Positions 12,138 through 24,150 of a stretch of DNA of 64,000 nucleotides are shown here, one piece after another. The stretch covers positions 44,157 to 108,156 of the forward strand of contig NW_026570456.1 of assembly GCF_019649055.1 (NCBI RefSeq), read 5' to 3'. Source of the DNA: Paramacrobiotus metropolitanus (taxonomy: Eukaryota > Tardigrada > Eutardigrada > Parachela > Macrobiotidae). The notes under the pieces are model-generated. The model worked only from the letters and a program-made list of their open reading frames with translations, ran no database searches and was not told the DNA's origin. The first letter of the stretch is position 1. Each line of letters starts with the position of its first letter. The position numbers were made by a program, and so were the translations under genes.

Positions 12138-14524
12138 ATGGGAATCGGGGGAAAGTTTCCTCTAGCTGGCGTGAAACATATTATTGCTGTCGCGTCAGGA
12201 AAGGGAGGCGTGGGGAAGTCAGCCACCGCAGGCAAGTAAAAATTTTAACGTTGTTACTCGTACATTTTTGCAAAGCGGGTACTTAAATTATGTTTCCATT
12301 AATAGTGAATCTAGCGCTCGCTCTGTCCGCAAGGAATCCCGTAAGTGATGCCTTACATCGTTCGTTCGGGAGTCAGAATCATATCGAATTATCATGTTAT
12401 ATACGTGCAACTGCAGGCACATCAGGTTGGCTTGCTGGATGCGGACGTTTATGGGCCGTCTATTCCCACAATGATGAATCTTTCCGGCCAACCAGAAGTG
12501 ACGAAACGTAAATTAATTTTCTAATTTGCCAAAATGCAGTAATCATACAGTCAATCATTTTTTGTTTCAGAGAATTTAATGAAGCCCTTGACAAATTATG
12601 GAATAAAATGGCAAGTCACAGGGATTTCACTGTTTTCCTTGTTAGAATATACTGAATCGGGATTGTGTGTGTATCCTGTATCGTGATTTGTGTTTCTGTT
12701 GCGAACTTGTAGCATGTCGATGGGATTTCTGGTGGAAGAAAAAGCAGCGATTGTATGGCGCGGACTTATGGTTATGTCGGCCATCCAGAAAATGCTTAGG
12801 CAGGTAAAAACAATATAATAAGCAGGTTGCGGTATCAACGAAGGGGTACGATTGACGATAGAATTAACGACGGAGCACAATTGACGAACGTTTAAACGAA
12901 TAGGTATTACCCGTCGTTATTAACGAAACGAAGGGGGTATCGTTTCGTTAATAACGACGTTGAAATTCAGTAATGAACGACTGGGCCCACATAGACCATT
13001 GAGCACGAAGACTGCGTAGGCGAGACAGTGTACCCAGTGAATTTCTGCCTGGGCATTCAATCCTGAGTTGCCCACTCGACTCGAATTTTCGAAAATCACA
13101 ACAGTACTGCTCGGATGTTAGTGCTGCCAGTGGTCTCTTTAAACTTTTCACTTTTATGGATTACTTTTTTACTTTAACTTTCACAATTGTAAAAATTATT
13201 CCATATAATAAAATACAGTAATTCGAGTATTTTGCTATTGGAGTAGCAGTGTACGGAGACTACTGAGGCATCTGACAAACATAATAACAGGTCCTGCATT
13301 CAAGAATGGAATAAGTGGATAACACTGCTTTAAAATAGTGTTTGCGTGAAAACGTTCATACACGTGTTAATCTATGTTTCTCAACCACAAAAAAATCTTT
13401 TTTCTGTTACTTTTACGGTGCAACATGAAATCGTTTCGGTATCGATACAAAAAATTGAAAAATGACTGTCAAAACACAACAGTTCGCCACGCTAATATCT
13501 ATCGCTGTTAATTGTTTAGTGCATAACGCAACCTCTTATGCGAATCACCGGAGCCTTAAATTAACAACGTCAAAACCGTCGTTAATTTTGCCGTTAATGG
13601 TCCGGCCGTGCAAAACGCAACCTACTTAATGTCTTTCTTTGTACTAACAGCATTAATTTAGCTCTCGCTTTTCCTTTGGCCGTAGTTGATCGATCGTGCA
13701 AGTTTAAACGGTATATCAGCTTCAAACGTACACAATCACTGTTGTACGATGTGATTAAATCATTAATGATAAAAAATTTAAGTGTGTCACAAATAAATAC
13801 AACTGTATTGGTTATCTGCTTTTTAGGTGTTGTGGGGCCCGCTGGATTATTTGGTAATTGATATGCCGCCGGGCACCGGTGACACCCAGTTAACGATTTC
13901 TCAAAACGTGCCGGTTGATGGTAATTCTACATGTAGCTGTGAAGTGCTGATAAATTATCTTTGAAATGATCCTGTAGGAGCTGTTGTTGTCTCTACGCCA
14001 CAAGATCTCGCATTACTGGATGCACGCCGGGGAGTTGAAATGTTTAAGCAAGTCGGAATTCCTGTCCTGGGAATTGTGGAAAATATGAGCGTATTTCAGT
14101 GTCCAAAATGCCATGAGCAAACTCATATTTTTGGTCATGAATCAATACAAAACATGTGCCAGGAATTGAATTTGGATATACTTGGTAAAGTGCTGATGTA
14201 TAGTGTAGCGAGCGTTATTATGAGAATCATATCGTATTGTAGAAGTACATGTTATTATATTATTTTTAGCTTCTATTCCACTCGATATCAGAATAAGAGA
14301 GGCAAGCGATAAAGGAGAACCGATTCTTATAACCGACCCGGAAGCTTCGTTGGTACAGTACTAATACTTCTACAGATTCTCCCATAAGTTGTTTTCTTGG
14401 TATTTTTGTTAGGGTGATTTAGTTTATGTTGGCTTTGCAGTCCAAAGCGTACATGCAACTTGCAGAAGAAGTTGTAAGACGGATACCGGAAAAACAGCAG
14501 AGAACAGCGAAGGCAGGACCATGA
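12138..14524 (+). CDS. NUBPL: NUBPL/Ind1-like iron-sulfur P-loop ATPase
   Basis: Nine exons: 12138-12231, 12306-12340, 12417-12507, 12571-12610, 12713-12803, 13827-13920, 13978-14184, 14270-14352 and 14441-14524. They sum to 272 residues with every phase agreeing. The protein has the Mrp/NBP35 deviant Walker A (GKGGVGKS, residues 21-28), the MPPGTGD switch motif and the CPKC cysteine pair that binds a shared [4Fe-4S] cluster. Wording such as MSMGFLVEE and [10 protein letters not shown] points to NUBPL, the assembly factor for mitochondrial complex I, rather than cytosolic NUBP1/2. No obvious mitochondrial presequence precedes the ATG, so a 5' exon may be missing. Introns 1 and 4 begin with GC (GCAAGT) rather than GT. 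Intron 5 holds a MITE-like element. Confidence 0.93.
12821..13626. mobile_element. MITE-like terminal-inverted-repeat element in NUBPL intron 5
   Basis: The left end AGCAGGTTGCG and the inverted right end AGTAGGTTGCG form 11-bp imperfect termini, flanked on both sides by TA, as expected for a Tc1/mariner-type duplication. A further shared inner motif, AATTAACGACGG, occurs in inverted orientation near both ends. It is about 806 bp with no transposase frame. A 20-bp perfect hairpin lies inside it. Confidence 0.6.
12912..12959. repeat. Perfect 20-bp inverted repeat, 8-base loop
   Basis: The arms 12912-12931 and 12940-12959 are exact reverse complements (CGTCGTTATTAACGAAACGA on the left), separated by AGGGGGTA. 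It lies within the MITE-like element. Confidence 0.95.
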
Positions 14525-14901
14525 AAATTGCGAAGTGGCCCTGTAATTTTATATATTTGAGTTGTTCTGCCGTAAAATGTGCCATAATTTTTAGTTTGTT
14601 TGCTTAGCTCGGGAGTTGAGTCTTGACTGAGGAATCAGTATAAATCTTCACAGGCAGTATTACACGTGTTATTTCTGCGACGATGTAAAATGAGTGTGTA
14701 ACCTAAGCGTCTCATGTTATTCCTGTGAACTTCTGTACTGATGCAGGGCAGATGTGGAATTAATAAATTCTGGTTAAGAAACATATCGGCATTTTGCGCT
14801 TATAATAAAATATCTTTAATTCCGTTTTACATAATCACAGCAAATGTAATATCACGATTATCCCAAAATCAGTATCTGCAAGCAACAAGCTGTAGAAGTA
14901 G
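14525..14901. other. Intergenic, tail to tail
   Basis: This separates the 3' ends of NUBPL (plus) and NAA60 (minus). AT-rich, with no gene seen. An AATAAATT near 14760 could serve NUBPL polyadenylation. Confidence 0.5.
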
Positions 14902-16412
14902 TCAAACTACTTTGGCGGCTTCGGTTCGCAAAGTAACTTTTTGTAACCGTGAAGTCACACAACTAGCCAGCAACCGAAATACTTTTTTCACCGGAAAAAT
15001 TAACACCGAGATCACGTAAGAAAATACGGGCATTAAATTTCTGTACAGTGTATCCGCGCAATCCCGCGCGTGTTCCAGACATTCGCTGGCGGGAAGCACT
15101 TCTTTGGCATATAAATAAGCATCACGTAAATCAGGAGGTGCGTTATCTTTGGCGTAATTGTAATACTGGGGCAGAATGCTGATGCGTAAAAACCCTTGAC
15201 GAGAGTACATTCTCATCGCGGCAGAGTTATCCGTGGCCACATGTAAGTAGAAGGTGCGGGATAAACTGGGGTAGGAAAGGTTAACGGTCCGCTGGAAACT
15301 CAGTAACAGACGGGATGCTGGAAACAACAACAACCCATGCATACACTCGAAACCGTAAAAAACTAGCAGTAAGAAGAGGTTAAGTTTTCTTAGACTTACA
15401 CCAACACATTTCGTTAAAAATAAGGCCTTATGAAATGCCGACATTTACCGATGCCGTAACGGCCAGATGTATGTGTACGATTAAGCCAAAAATTGGATTA
15501 AAAATGTAAGAGTAGCGCAAAAAATTATGCATTTTACAAGTAACCAGAAAACATATTCTATACTCGTACAGTCGTACCCGAGAAATAAACTACGAGTGAT
15601 ATGTCCTAGTGAAACATTAACACAAAAGCTAATCAATTTTGTAATTGCATTTTTCGAAAACAAACTTGCATTCTTAACTATGTAGCTACATACTTTTAGA
15701 ACTCACCTAATCCAAACTTTCTGTACGGTTCCAGCACACCCAAGAGCATAATATAAGCAGCCACCTGCGGTTCTTTGGAGCTATCACAAGCATCGGAAGA
15801 CGACGCCTAAAAGCAATTTCATGTTCGACAACATTACATTCAGTGAGGATTAATTTTTACAGTTGTAACTACCAGCGCAATACTGTCGCTGAATTCCTTG
15901 ACGGCAGCCTGGCCAACAATTAGCGCTATAATTCGTCCCTTCCAGCGGAAGCACAATTTGTAAATGCTTTCCGAGGCTAGCATAGCGGCATACCAGCAGT
16001 TGTCGTACCTGTAAGTCCAGCATAATATGCAGACTGTATTAGTGTATTTATGTAAATACGAAGACCCAAACAAATGGGAAAATGTATATCAACCTTCTAA
16101 CGCAGCAGAACACCTGTCAACACATACCGTGCTGGAAACACTTCGACACAAAAACATTCAATTTCTGCAGCATGTTCCACCGTCGGAATAGAAACTTCTA
16201 ACTCCGTGATGGCCTGATAAGCTATAGCAGAAGCTAAAAAAACAAATGCATCGAAAATTGCATGTGTAGTATTGTGTACTCGTACGGCAAGCGGATTTTG
16301 TACAAGTTTAACATAATTATAGATATTAGGTACTAATTCTATGCATGTACCAGTAAATAATCTGAGCTACTTAAACGGCGGCCGTACATATCATCAGCCA
16401 GCACAGCCTTAG
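14902..16412 (-). CDS. NAA60: NAA60-like N-alpha-acetyltransferase, 5' end unresolved
   Basis: Exons 16412-16351 (tentative), 16213-16128, 16008-15861, 15806-15707 and 15317-14902 join in phase. The GNAT core is recognisable. A FPARYDNCWY segment resembles the NAA60 FPxxYPDSWY region. A GVLEPYRKFGLG segment matches the acetyl-CoA-binding RxxGxG loop, and FYLHVATDNSAAMRMYSRQGF is the following strand-helix motif, shown here as a 21-residue span at about 15255-15193. The C-terminal tail ends in amphipathic helices, as in NAA60, which anchors to the Golgi membrane and acetylates N-termini of transmembrane proteins. The first exon and start codon are not certain. Confidence 0.8.
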
Positions 16413-17463
16413 CTGCAAACGAAAGATCAGGCAATGAGTAATAAAACTAAACAAAAAGATTATAAAAAAGCACATCATGCAATTGGTACGAAGTACGAAC
16501 CATTCTTACTGGCCAGCTCGTGTTCGTTCTGCAAGTTCAGATGCGCGCCATAAAGTGGCTTTCGCTGCAGATCATACATGGAAAACTGGCTGCCAACAGG
16601 AACAGATCTTTCGGGAAATTGCTCTTTTATTCCCATCTTCAGACACAGACACGAAAAACTTCCGACCTCCGAAAAACACCACTACTCGTATCCCCCGAAT
16701 GACAAAGATAATTTTCAAGAAATCACACCTGCGAGCTTGAGACTAAGAATAAGAATGCTTACAACCTAAACAATGTAAAGTTGTTCCCGATAGGTTATAG
16801 GCATCATTCAAATATTAAAAACTTAAAATCAAATCACTTTTTGGTTCCTAGAGGCAGTGTAAATAAAATATCCGAGAAAAAGTACTTAAACCTTAAAGTA
16901 CAGGATAAAAATAGTGTGTCCGCAAAAATGCAAAATAAACAGGCTGCGTATAGTGATCCAGAATGCAATCGTAGGGCAGTGGCCCAGCGTAACAGGCGCT
17001 GCCAGCTGCGTTGTGAACTGGTTACTGGTGGAACTGTAAGTACTTCTCAATGGCAAACCGCAAGCTTCCCCCGCTAGACACGCACCTAAACTTCTCTTTC
17101 CGGGCGGGCATTTGCAAAAAACTTTGAGATACGGATAAGATATTTTCTACCGTTTTGGATCCGAACTGAATGCACAGCTCTTGTCCGACGCCCATCGAGC
17201 AGCTAGCGCGTACGCAAAGACAAGTAGGTATCCATAGCTTTTTATTAAAACTTCAGTCAATACTGATTCACCAACTCAATAAAAACTTTCTTAACAGACA
17301 TCAAAACGTATTAAAAAAAAAACTTGTATGTCGACACAAAACAAAAATCCATAAAACTTTTAGCACATATACAGTTATCACCCGTTTATTAATACCATCA
17401 AAGAGGAATGTGCGAAGAAACACTGAAAACAGTGGCAGGAACAAGGAAGCACTACAGAGAACA
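16413..17463. other. Intergenic / 5' region of NAA60
   Basis: Probably contains the NAA60 promoter and first exon, and the 3' flank of FICD. The plus-strand open frames here have no supporting context. Confidence 0.4.
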
Positions 17464-19464
17464 TCACAACGAAGTGATAAACTCTTCACCAAAGCCGCTG
17501 TTCAAGTCCATCAACGAGCTGGGACCGGGCAGAATAATTTTGCCATTGTCTTCATCACCGGGGAGCGTGGGATACTCCGCAAACATTTCCATATCGTTGG
17601 CCGCATACAGATACTCATTCAGTGTCATCTCGGTACATTTCGTAATGAACCTGATAAAAGGACGAATATCGCCGGCATTCGCATCCTTCAGGTGCTGATA
17701 GTAGAGATTCCGTTCTGACACGCGAATAACCACAGGTGGAATTCCAGATCGCATTAAAATATAATTCATCAATAAACGTCCAACGCGGCCATTTCCATCG
17801 ACAAACGCTAAACAATCAAACCCCAAAAAATCAGTAGCCATAAAGCTTGGAGTTAGTTACAGTATTCAGTTTATACAAAGATGAGCAATAAAACCAAGAA
17901 AAAGAACCCTTAGCTGTATGCCTATTTAATTCAAATACAAGTACTCCAATTATTCAATAATAAATGTCAGTAAAAACTAAACGTGAAGTTACAGATAATC
18001 AACAAAAAAAATTTGACAGAGTGCGTACGTAAGCAAACTTCGAGATTTGCGCTACAAGGAGTGGAAAAACAGTTTTATTAAAACTCACGGTGAATATGCA
18101 CGAGGAAATAATGTGCCAAGGCAGCCAATTTTAATGTGTGCATCTGTGCTGCATCATCGGAATTCAACCAGTCAACGAATTCTTCCATCAGTAAAGGCAC
18201 ATCCTCGGCCAGTGGAGGAATATGATCACTGACGAACACCTGAGATTTCCGGAACTTCCCAGCATTAACAGGATCATTAAAACCCAATATCCGCAAATGC
18301 ATATCAAGAATGTCCATCATGCGGATCGGTCCAATCCTCATAAGGAGCGTTTCGTTTAAATACTTCAGCGCTTCATCCATCCCTGCAAAACCAACAACTG
18401 TAATCAACAATTTCGAAAAATCATAAAGCACAGTGTCCAGTTAAGTAACGAAAAATAAATGACTAAACCATCTAATAAGCAAATTTAACTACAGTAATAA
18501 ATTGATCACCCAAAATTTCGTTATGTTCCATCACGGATTTTCCACCCACTGCCAGGCGTGTTTCGACGACTTGCTTGGTTTCAAGAAACGACAAAGTATT
18601 TCCTTCGATAGCCACCGAGTGATAGAGCTGCCACAGGAAAGCTGCCCGCTTCTTGCGGATCATCATCGCATCCCACTGCGGAATGCCGTAGAATTCGTGC
18701 ATCATCGAGTCGATCCGGTCGAACGCCTTCTGATCGATTTCCTCAACCAAAGGTTGCGTGCGGACGCGCAATGTCAAAGCCCGGTGATTTTTCGGATCAG
18801 CATGCACCGCTCGCAAATACAGGTTATCCGCTTTCAGGACGTCTTTTTGGTGCTCTTCCAGAAAAGTCCCGTATTCGGTTAGGATCTCGGAATTAGAGGG
18901 ATCCAAAGCCACAGCGTGCTGTTAAAACATAACAGCAAAATTAATCCAAAGACACAGAAACCATACCAAGGATAAATAAATAAATTTTATAAATTTATAC
19001 ATAAATATTTTTTTGAATTTTGTAATTATATTTGTCTGAATAAAATTCACCTGAAATAACTTGGATGCTTTCCGTATTTTCCCAGAATATTTCATCTCCA
19101 GTGCGACATGCAATGCAGCTGTGGCTTCTTTTTTCATTTCCGGAGCAATAACTATTACAGCAGGTCCTCGACACAGCCATGTCGTCGTGCCCGTGGTCAT
19201 GAATGTGCCAAATTCAGTGTGAAAAGTCCCGGCTGTTTCTGGATTAAACTGATTACAACTCGAACGGTCTTCAGTGAACATCAAGCCATCCCGAATAGCC
19301 ATAACTCCGCTTTCGTTCACCAAAACCGCGACATCGTTGGAAGGATCGAGGGCACTTATCGTCCAGGTAAACAGCGGAACCCATATTAGGCAGAGAACGA
19401 TCCAAGTGACTAGGAAGACAACAGAGCGCTGCTGGCAGACCAGAGAAAACTGTCCGGATTTCAT
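17464..19464 (-). CDS. FICD: FICD-like protein adenylyltransferase (Fic domain, TPR)
   Basis: Four exons, 19464-19051, 18918-18510, 18382-18089 and 17807-17464, give 486 residues with all phases consistent. A single N-terminal membrane anchor (about residues 12-34) makes it a type II ER-membrane protein. TPR-like repeats follow (about 100-200). Then comes the inhibitory helix motif VAIEGN (family consensus T/SxxxE(G)N) and the Fic core. The catalytic motif HPFVDGNGR is reconstituted exactly across the last intron. FICD reversibly AMPylates the ER chaperone BiP, with the inhibitory glutamate switching it to deAMPylation. All key residues are present, so it should be active. It is divergent from PNISR. 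Confidence 0.95.
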
Positions 19465-20460
19465 GACGACGCGTAATGCCAGTCTGCCAGGGAATAACAA
19501 TCAGATTCTCTACACGCCGACACTTTCTACAAGGAACGGTTACGGCGTTACGGAATAAGGATCACCCAACACGAAAGAAATGAGATCCGAGAGTAGCAGA
19601 ATCATAACAAAGTAAGCTATGGATGGTTAAGTGAGAATTTTTCCCAGATGGAATTTAAAACTGCATAACTGCTGATACAGGAAGACGCGACAGCGATAGG
19701 GTTACTAGTATTCGTTTTCCCCCAACCGCTAGCGCAGCGCAATTCATAAATCCTTAAATTAAACGTTGCAAAATTTATCAGGCTTTAAACTTGACAGCTC
19801 CACAAATTTCCCAAATCCCAAATATATTTGAAAAAGGACCTAACTGGTTTCGCCATAAGACAAAGTTTGGAAATCTCTTGTCACAATGCTGTGCCACAGG
19901 CTGACAGGCAGAACAGTACTTATGCAGTTTATATGCAGTCGCGTGTTTCTATCTCTTGCCATGCCAAGTGGCAGTAGTCGCAGTACGCACCGTACTGTAT
20001 GAAGATGCTAAAAATTAATATCCTTTCAGTGTAGCACATGTTTCGATTTCCTAATAATAACTTTGTTATTGTATTGATACGTGTGTCAGCACTTGCTATG
20101 TCTGACAGATTATTCTTTTTTGAGCTTCAAAGCTTTAAATTATTGTACAAATGTGCATCTGTCTTGTCGTGCGGGATGACAGTGACACGGATGGATACCT
20201 TGTCCTGAAATTGCAAAGTCGCATTCTTTCTAGCTTTATAAAGTCCCTCGAACTTTGAAGACCTTGTCGTCCTTGCAGAAATCCAAGATATCTTGTATTT
20301 TCCTAACAGTCTGCATTGAAGTATGACGGAGAATCCAGTTGTAAATGTTTGACAACATAACAAATGTTGCTTTAATAACGCATTCCCTCATTGTGCTCTT
20401 CCTGTACAGTTTTGCTGTGAACAGTGAACAGCTCTGCTTCCTCCGGACAGATTAGCAACA
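19465..20460. promoter_or_regulatory. Shared 5' region of FICD and PNISR
   Basis: About 1 kb between the divergent start codons. No named element is recognised, and it probably holds both promoters and 5' UTRs. Confidence 0.4.
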
Positions 20461-23400
20461 ATGTGGCCATATCAACCGCCTCAAGGACCATACCGTCCCC
20501 CCTACCCACCACAGCCTTCCGCGGGGCTTCCGCAAATGTACTACCAAGCCCCGCCGCCATCATCGGAGACCATCGCGCAGAATCTAGCTCTGGCAGCGGA
20601 ACAGTGGGCGCGTATGCAGGCCCCCCAAGGGCCCCCGGCCTACACTCACGACCCCTACAGTGCTCCGGCTTATCCTCCCCCGAATCCGTCATATCCACCG
20701 CCCGCCGCACCGCTTCAGCAACCATACTACCCCCAAAACCCCCCTCCGTCATTCCCACCGGAACCGAAGGCGTACGAACCCGACCAGCGGATTCCCGGGG
20801 GGCCTCCTTCACAGCCGCCACCGTCCCAACCGTATCAGCACACTGAGCAGTACAGAGGGGAATATCGTGCCCCGCTGCACGATCAACCGAGTGGCCAGTT
20901 TGTGGATGATGGACGCTTTTCCGGCGCTCCACGCGGACCACCTCCGGTGTTCGCCGGTCGGATGCCCGCGCCTGTCCCGGTTGGAGGGGATCCGGCGCAA
21001 CACTTTCCGAATCAGCAGCAGTTTCCGCCATACGGACAGCCTCCATCGGATCACTCGCGATTCCCTCCGCCGGTTGATGGATTTGGGAGACCGATGTGGA
21101 ATCCACAACAGCCGCGTAAGCAGTTTGTCAGCAAAAAAATAAGAATGTTTGTGCTGTTTTAAGATTTTTAATCCTTATGATCCTTATCGTATTTGCTAAT
21201 TAACTGAATATGTGGAATCCACAAAAGTCGCATGAATAATAATTCGCAAAAACAAATGCGCTCAGTATGGAAGTTTCAGTATTTTTGATTCATATAATCA
21301 TATACGAGTGTTGGAGTGTTGTTAATGAACGTAAAATGTGGAGTTGATGTGCTGTTCGAAGCAAGTAGCTGCTGTCTACTAACTTTGTGTTTGTCCGTAT
21401 CTGATTTGTGAGTAATTTTTGCTATGTTGTTACAGTCGTCGTTTCGTTTTGCAGCGCCTCGCTATCCTCCGCCGGAAGTTCCGGCCCCTCATCCTCCGGT
21501 TGAGCCGTACTACAATTATTCACTGAAGGGCGGACTGGAATACATCGATCCCAACCAGCCATCGCAGGAGTATTACGATGAATCTTCCCTGGCCTATCAG
21601 AACTTCGACTTTGAGTCCATGGCCCAAATGCACAGTGCCGAAGCAATTAAGAAACTTCCACCGTGGATTCGAGAGGGACTGGAGAAACTTGAAAGGGAAA
21701 AACAGAAGGAGCGAGAGAAGCAACGGTTTATGCAGGAATATGAATCGCGCATTAAGGATGGAACTGAACCCAAAGAGCGTGCTTCCTCAGCCAGTGAGGA
21801 TGAAGAGGAAACGGAGAAGCGACGGTCGCGTTCCGGCTCAGCGGTATCGATGAGAAGTGTCTCGCGAACACCGTCGCCTCTTGGAGCCGAAGATCGACAG
21901 CGGCTGGTAATTCAGGTAAATCACACATTTATTGCTCGCATTGTAATTATTATGAGGTGAACATGGAGCAGTTTTTCGCTTCCGGTACCATAGTTGACGC
22001 ACGTATAGTTCACGTGTTTCATCGGTTCTTAAATTGATCTTCCTTTTCGTTATTTTTGTTTGCAAACGTAGCGTAAGCAAGCCGACAAGTGATTTGCCTT
22101 ATTGTGCATTACTGTTAGCGTATATGTTTCGGTTACTGTATGACTTCTAAGTATTATAATGCATAAACTTAAGAACGATATTACTTGCTCGCGTGAGGAA
22201 TTGCACCTTTGCTTAATTTGGGTGTGTACTCTGTGTGTGCAACATATTAAAACGTTCAGACGAAGTGAAATGAATGAAAATGTATATAAAACCAAAGTTT
22301 TATAGGCAACTAAAGATCTGGTTACGACCATTTTGATGCAGTCCACGGGCAGAGTATTGGAGAAAGCCTGCCTGGAGCAGATAGAAGCGAAGAAAGCTGC
22401 TCTGAAACAAGCCGCAGCTCAACCGGTTAAGAAATCTGCCGCCCTGGCCGCTCTTGCTCAATTTGGCAGTAGCGATGAATCCGATGATGAGAAGGATGTT
22501 AGCGGGCTACCACCGCCGCCTCCTGGTGTCTTGAAAAAGTTAGCCACGGCACAGAAGGTCATGGAGCCGCCACCGGCAACTAAATCCAGTAGTTCACGGT
22601 CGCCGTCACCGAAGATAAAAATGGAACCGAGCAATGACAAACCGAAAAGCAATCATGATACCGGAAGGGTTGTAGAAGCTACACCGGAGAAGCGTGATGA
22701 TAAGGAAAAGAAAACTGATAAGCGAACACGACGTAGCCGTAGTAGTTCCAGTAGTGCCAGCGAGCGGAACGGACGGCGACGAGACATTCGGCGCAGAGAG
22801 GCGTTGGAGAACGAGAAAGGAAGGAAACGGACAGTGTCGGGCCGGCGGAGTTCTAGTTCAAGTAGCTCAAGGTGCGTAAGCGTTGTTATTTTTTGTAAAC
22901 TGTAATTTGTGAGGCAATGCTGTACAGTACAGATCGCATGAAAATTTAGATCAAGGGAGCTTTGTTAATCGAACTGGTCGATATTACAGTGCAGGGAGCG
23001 TTGATTAAACTGTTGGTTTTTCTAAGTTCGCGTAGTGGTGATCGCCGGCAAGGCAGATTTCGAAGAAGTTCGTCAAGACAGCGCCGTCGTGATTCTCCGA
23101 ATCGGTACGAACGGCGTCGATCCCGAAGCCGTGATAGCGATCACAGGAGAACCCGCCCGCGACAATCCTCACCAGTGCGAAATGATTCATCCCGACACCG
23201 AGAGGATCTGAAGAAATCAGTGTCGTCGTCTGGATCAGTGCAGCGACAAGATTCCAAAGGCAGTGTGGATAGCAGGAGCCAGAAGAGCGACCTCTCGGAA
23301 CGAAAATCGGACCGGAAGGCCGATAAATCGCTGGAAAACTCCAGGTCCGGAGATCGGAGATCGTCCGAACGGAGTAAGGATGCGAAAGAAAAGAATCGCA

Positions 23401-23648
23401 GATCACCAGAACGGAGTAAGGACTCGAAAGAGAAGAAGCGAGATGAAGATAAGAAGAGGGAGACTGACAGAAAAAATGACGATAGAAAGAAAGATATTGA
23501 GCGGAAAGACAGTGGCAGAAAAGATTCAACTGCTGATGAAAAGAAAAAGAGTTCGACTGTTAAATTGCAGAGTGTTGTGCGCCCCGCATCGCCCAAGAGT
23601 AATTCGCAATCCTCACCTGAACGGAATCACAGGAAAAGGTATAATTGA
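20461..23648 (+). CDS. PNISR: PNISR-like SR-rich nuclear protein
   Basis: Four exons, 20461-21115, 21455-21915, 22306-22871 and 23036-23648, give 764 residues in consistent phase. The N-terminal third is Pro/Gln/Tyr-rich. A conserved block LPPWIREGLEKLEREKQK (about residues 290-307) matches the PNISR signature region. An early LALAAEQWARMQ segment resembles its N-terminal ALAQAWI motif. The C-terminal half is Ser/Arg/Lys/Asp-rich, with repeated SERSKD-type units. PNISR proteins sit in nuclear speckles and associate with the splicing machinery. The long minus-strand open frame across exon 1 is a composition shadow. Confidence 0.88.
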
Positions 23649-23946
23649 CAAGAGAGTCATGAGTCACACAGTCTTCTTCTTCGTTTCTGATAAGCAACTC
23701 GCTCAAGGTAAACATTGACCGATCGGTCCACATGTACAAGTACTTGGTATTGTCCATATAATATCTGTGTGCTATTTTGTGCCGTATGTACTCGTACATT
23801 ATCTGATCGAATGGGAACATGACCATAATCCGTAGTGTAATGAAGTCACAACATAATTATATACGAAAAGTGTACGTAATTGAACTTCCGTGCAAGGAAT
23901 TGATTAATTTTGGGCGCTTCGGCATTTAACGCCATTGTTGTCTTTT

Positions 23947-24150
23947 CTAGCCACCTTTGGGCTTCTCCTTCGTGTCTTTGGCTTTCTGCTTGGTTTTGGG
24001 AGAGATCAAATCATCTGCTGGATTCTTCAATGGCTGGATACCGAACCAGTCCTCCATTAAGCCAAACGGTCCGTCTTTCCGCCATTTCCGTACTCCGATG
24101 TAGGCAATAAAGGCTAGCGAACCCACAAGAGCGATGGCTGTTAATGACAT
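23947..24150 (-). CDS. Small single-pass membrane protein, 67 residues
   Basis: A single exon from the ATG at 24150. Residues 4-18 form a hydrophobic segment (AIALVGSLAFIAYIG), followed by a basic stop-transfer VRKWRK. A DWFGIQPL segment comes next, then a Lys-rich tail ending in GG. It would sit with the N-terminus inserted and a short charged cytosolic or matrix tail. It is tail to tail with PNISR, about 300 bp away. I do not recognise the family; a small organelle membrane subunit is plausible but unproven. Confidence 0.6.
   Translation of the reverse strand: MSLTAIALVGSLAFIAYIGVRKWRKDGPFGLMEDWFGIQPLKNPADDLISPKTKQKAKDTKEKPKGG

Noticed and set aside
20372-21106. Long minus-strand frame of 244 residues over PNISR exon 1
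   Set aside because: A shadow of the Pro/Gln-rich plus-strand exon; the plus-strand reading has family similarity and correct splice sites.
23005-23596. Minus-strand frames over the PNISR SR-rich exon
   Set aside because: Arg/Ser-rich coding leaves few stops on the opposite strand; no independent evidence.
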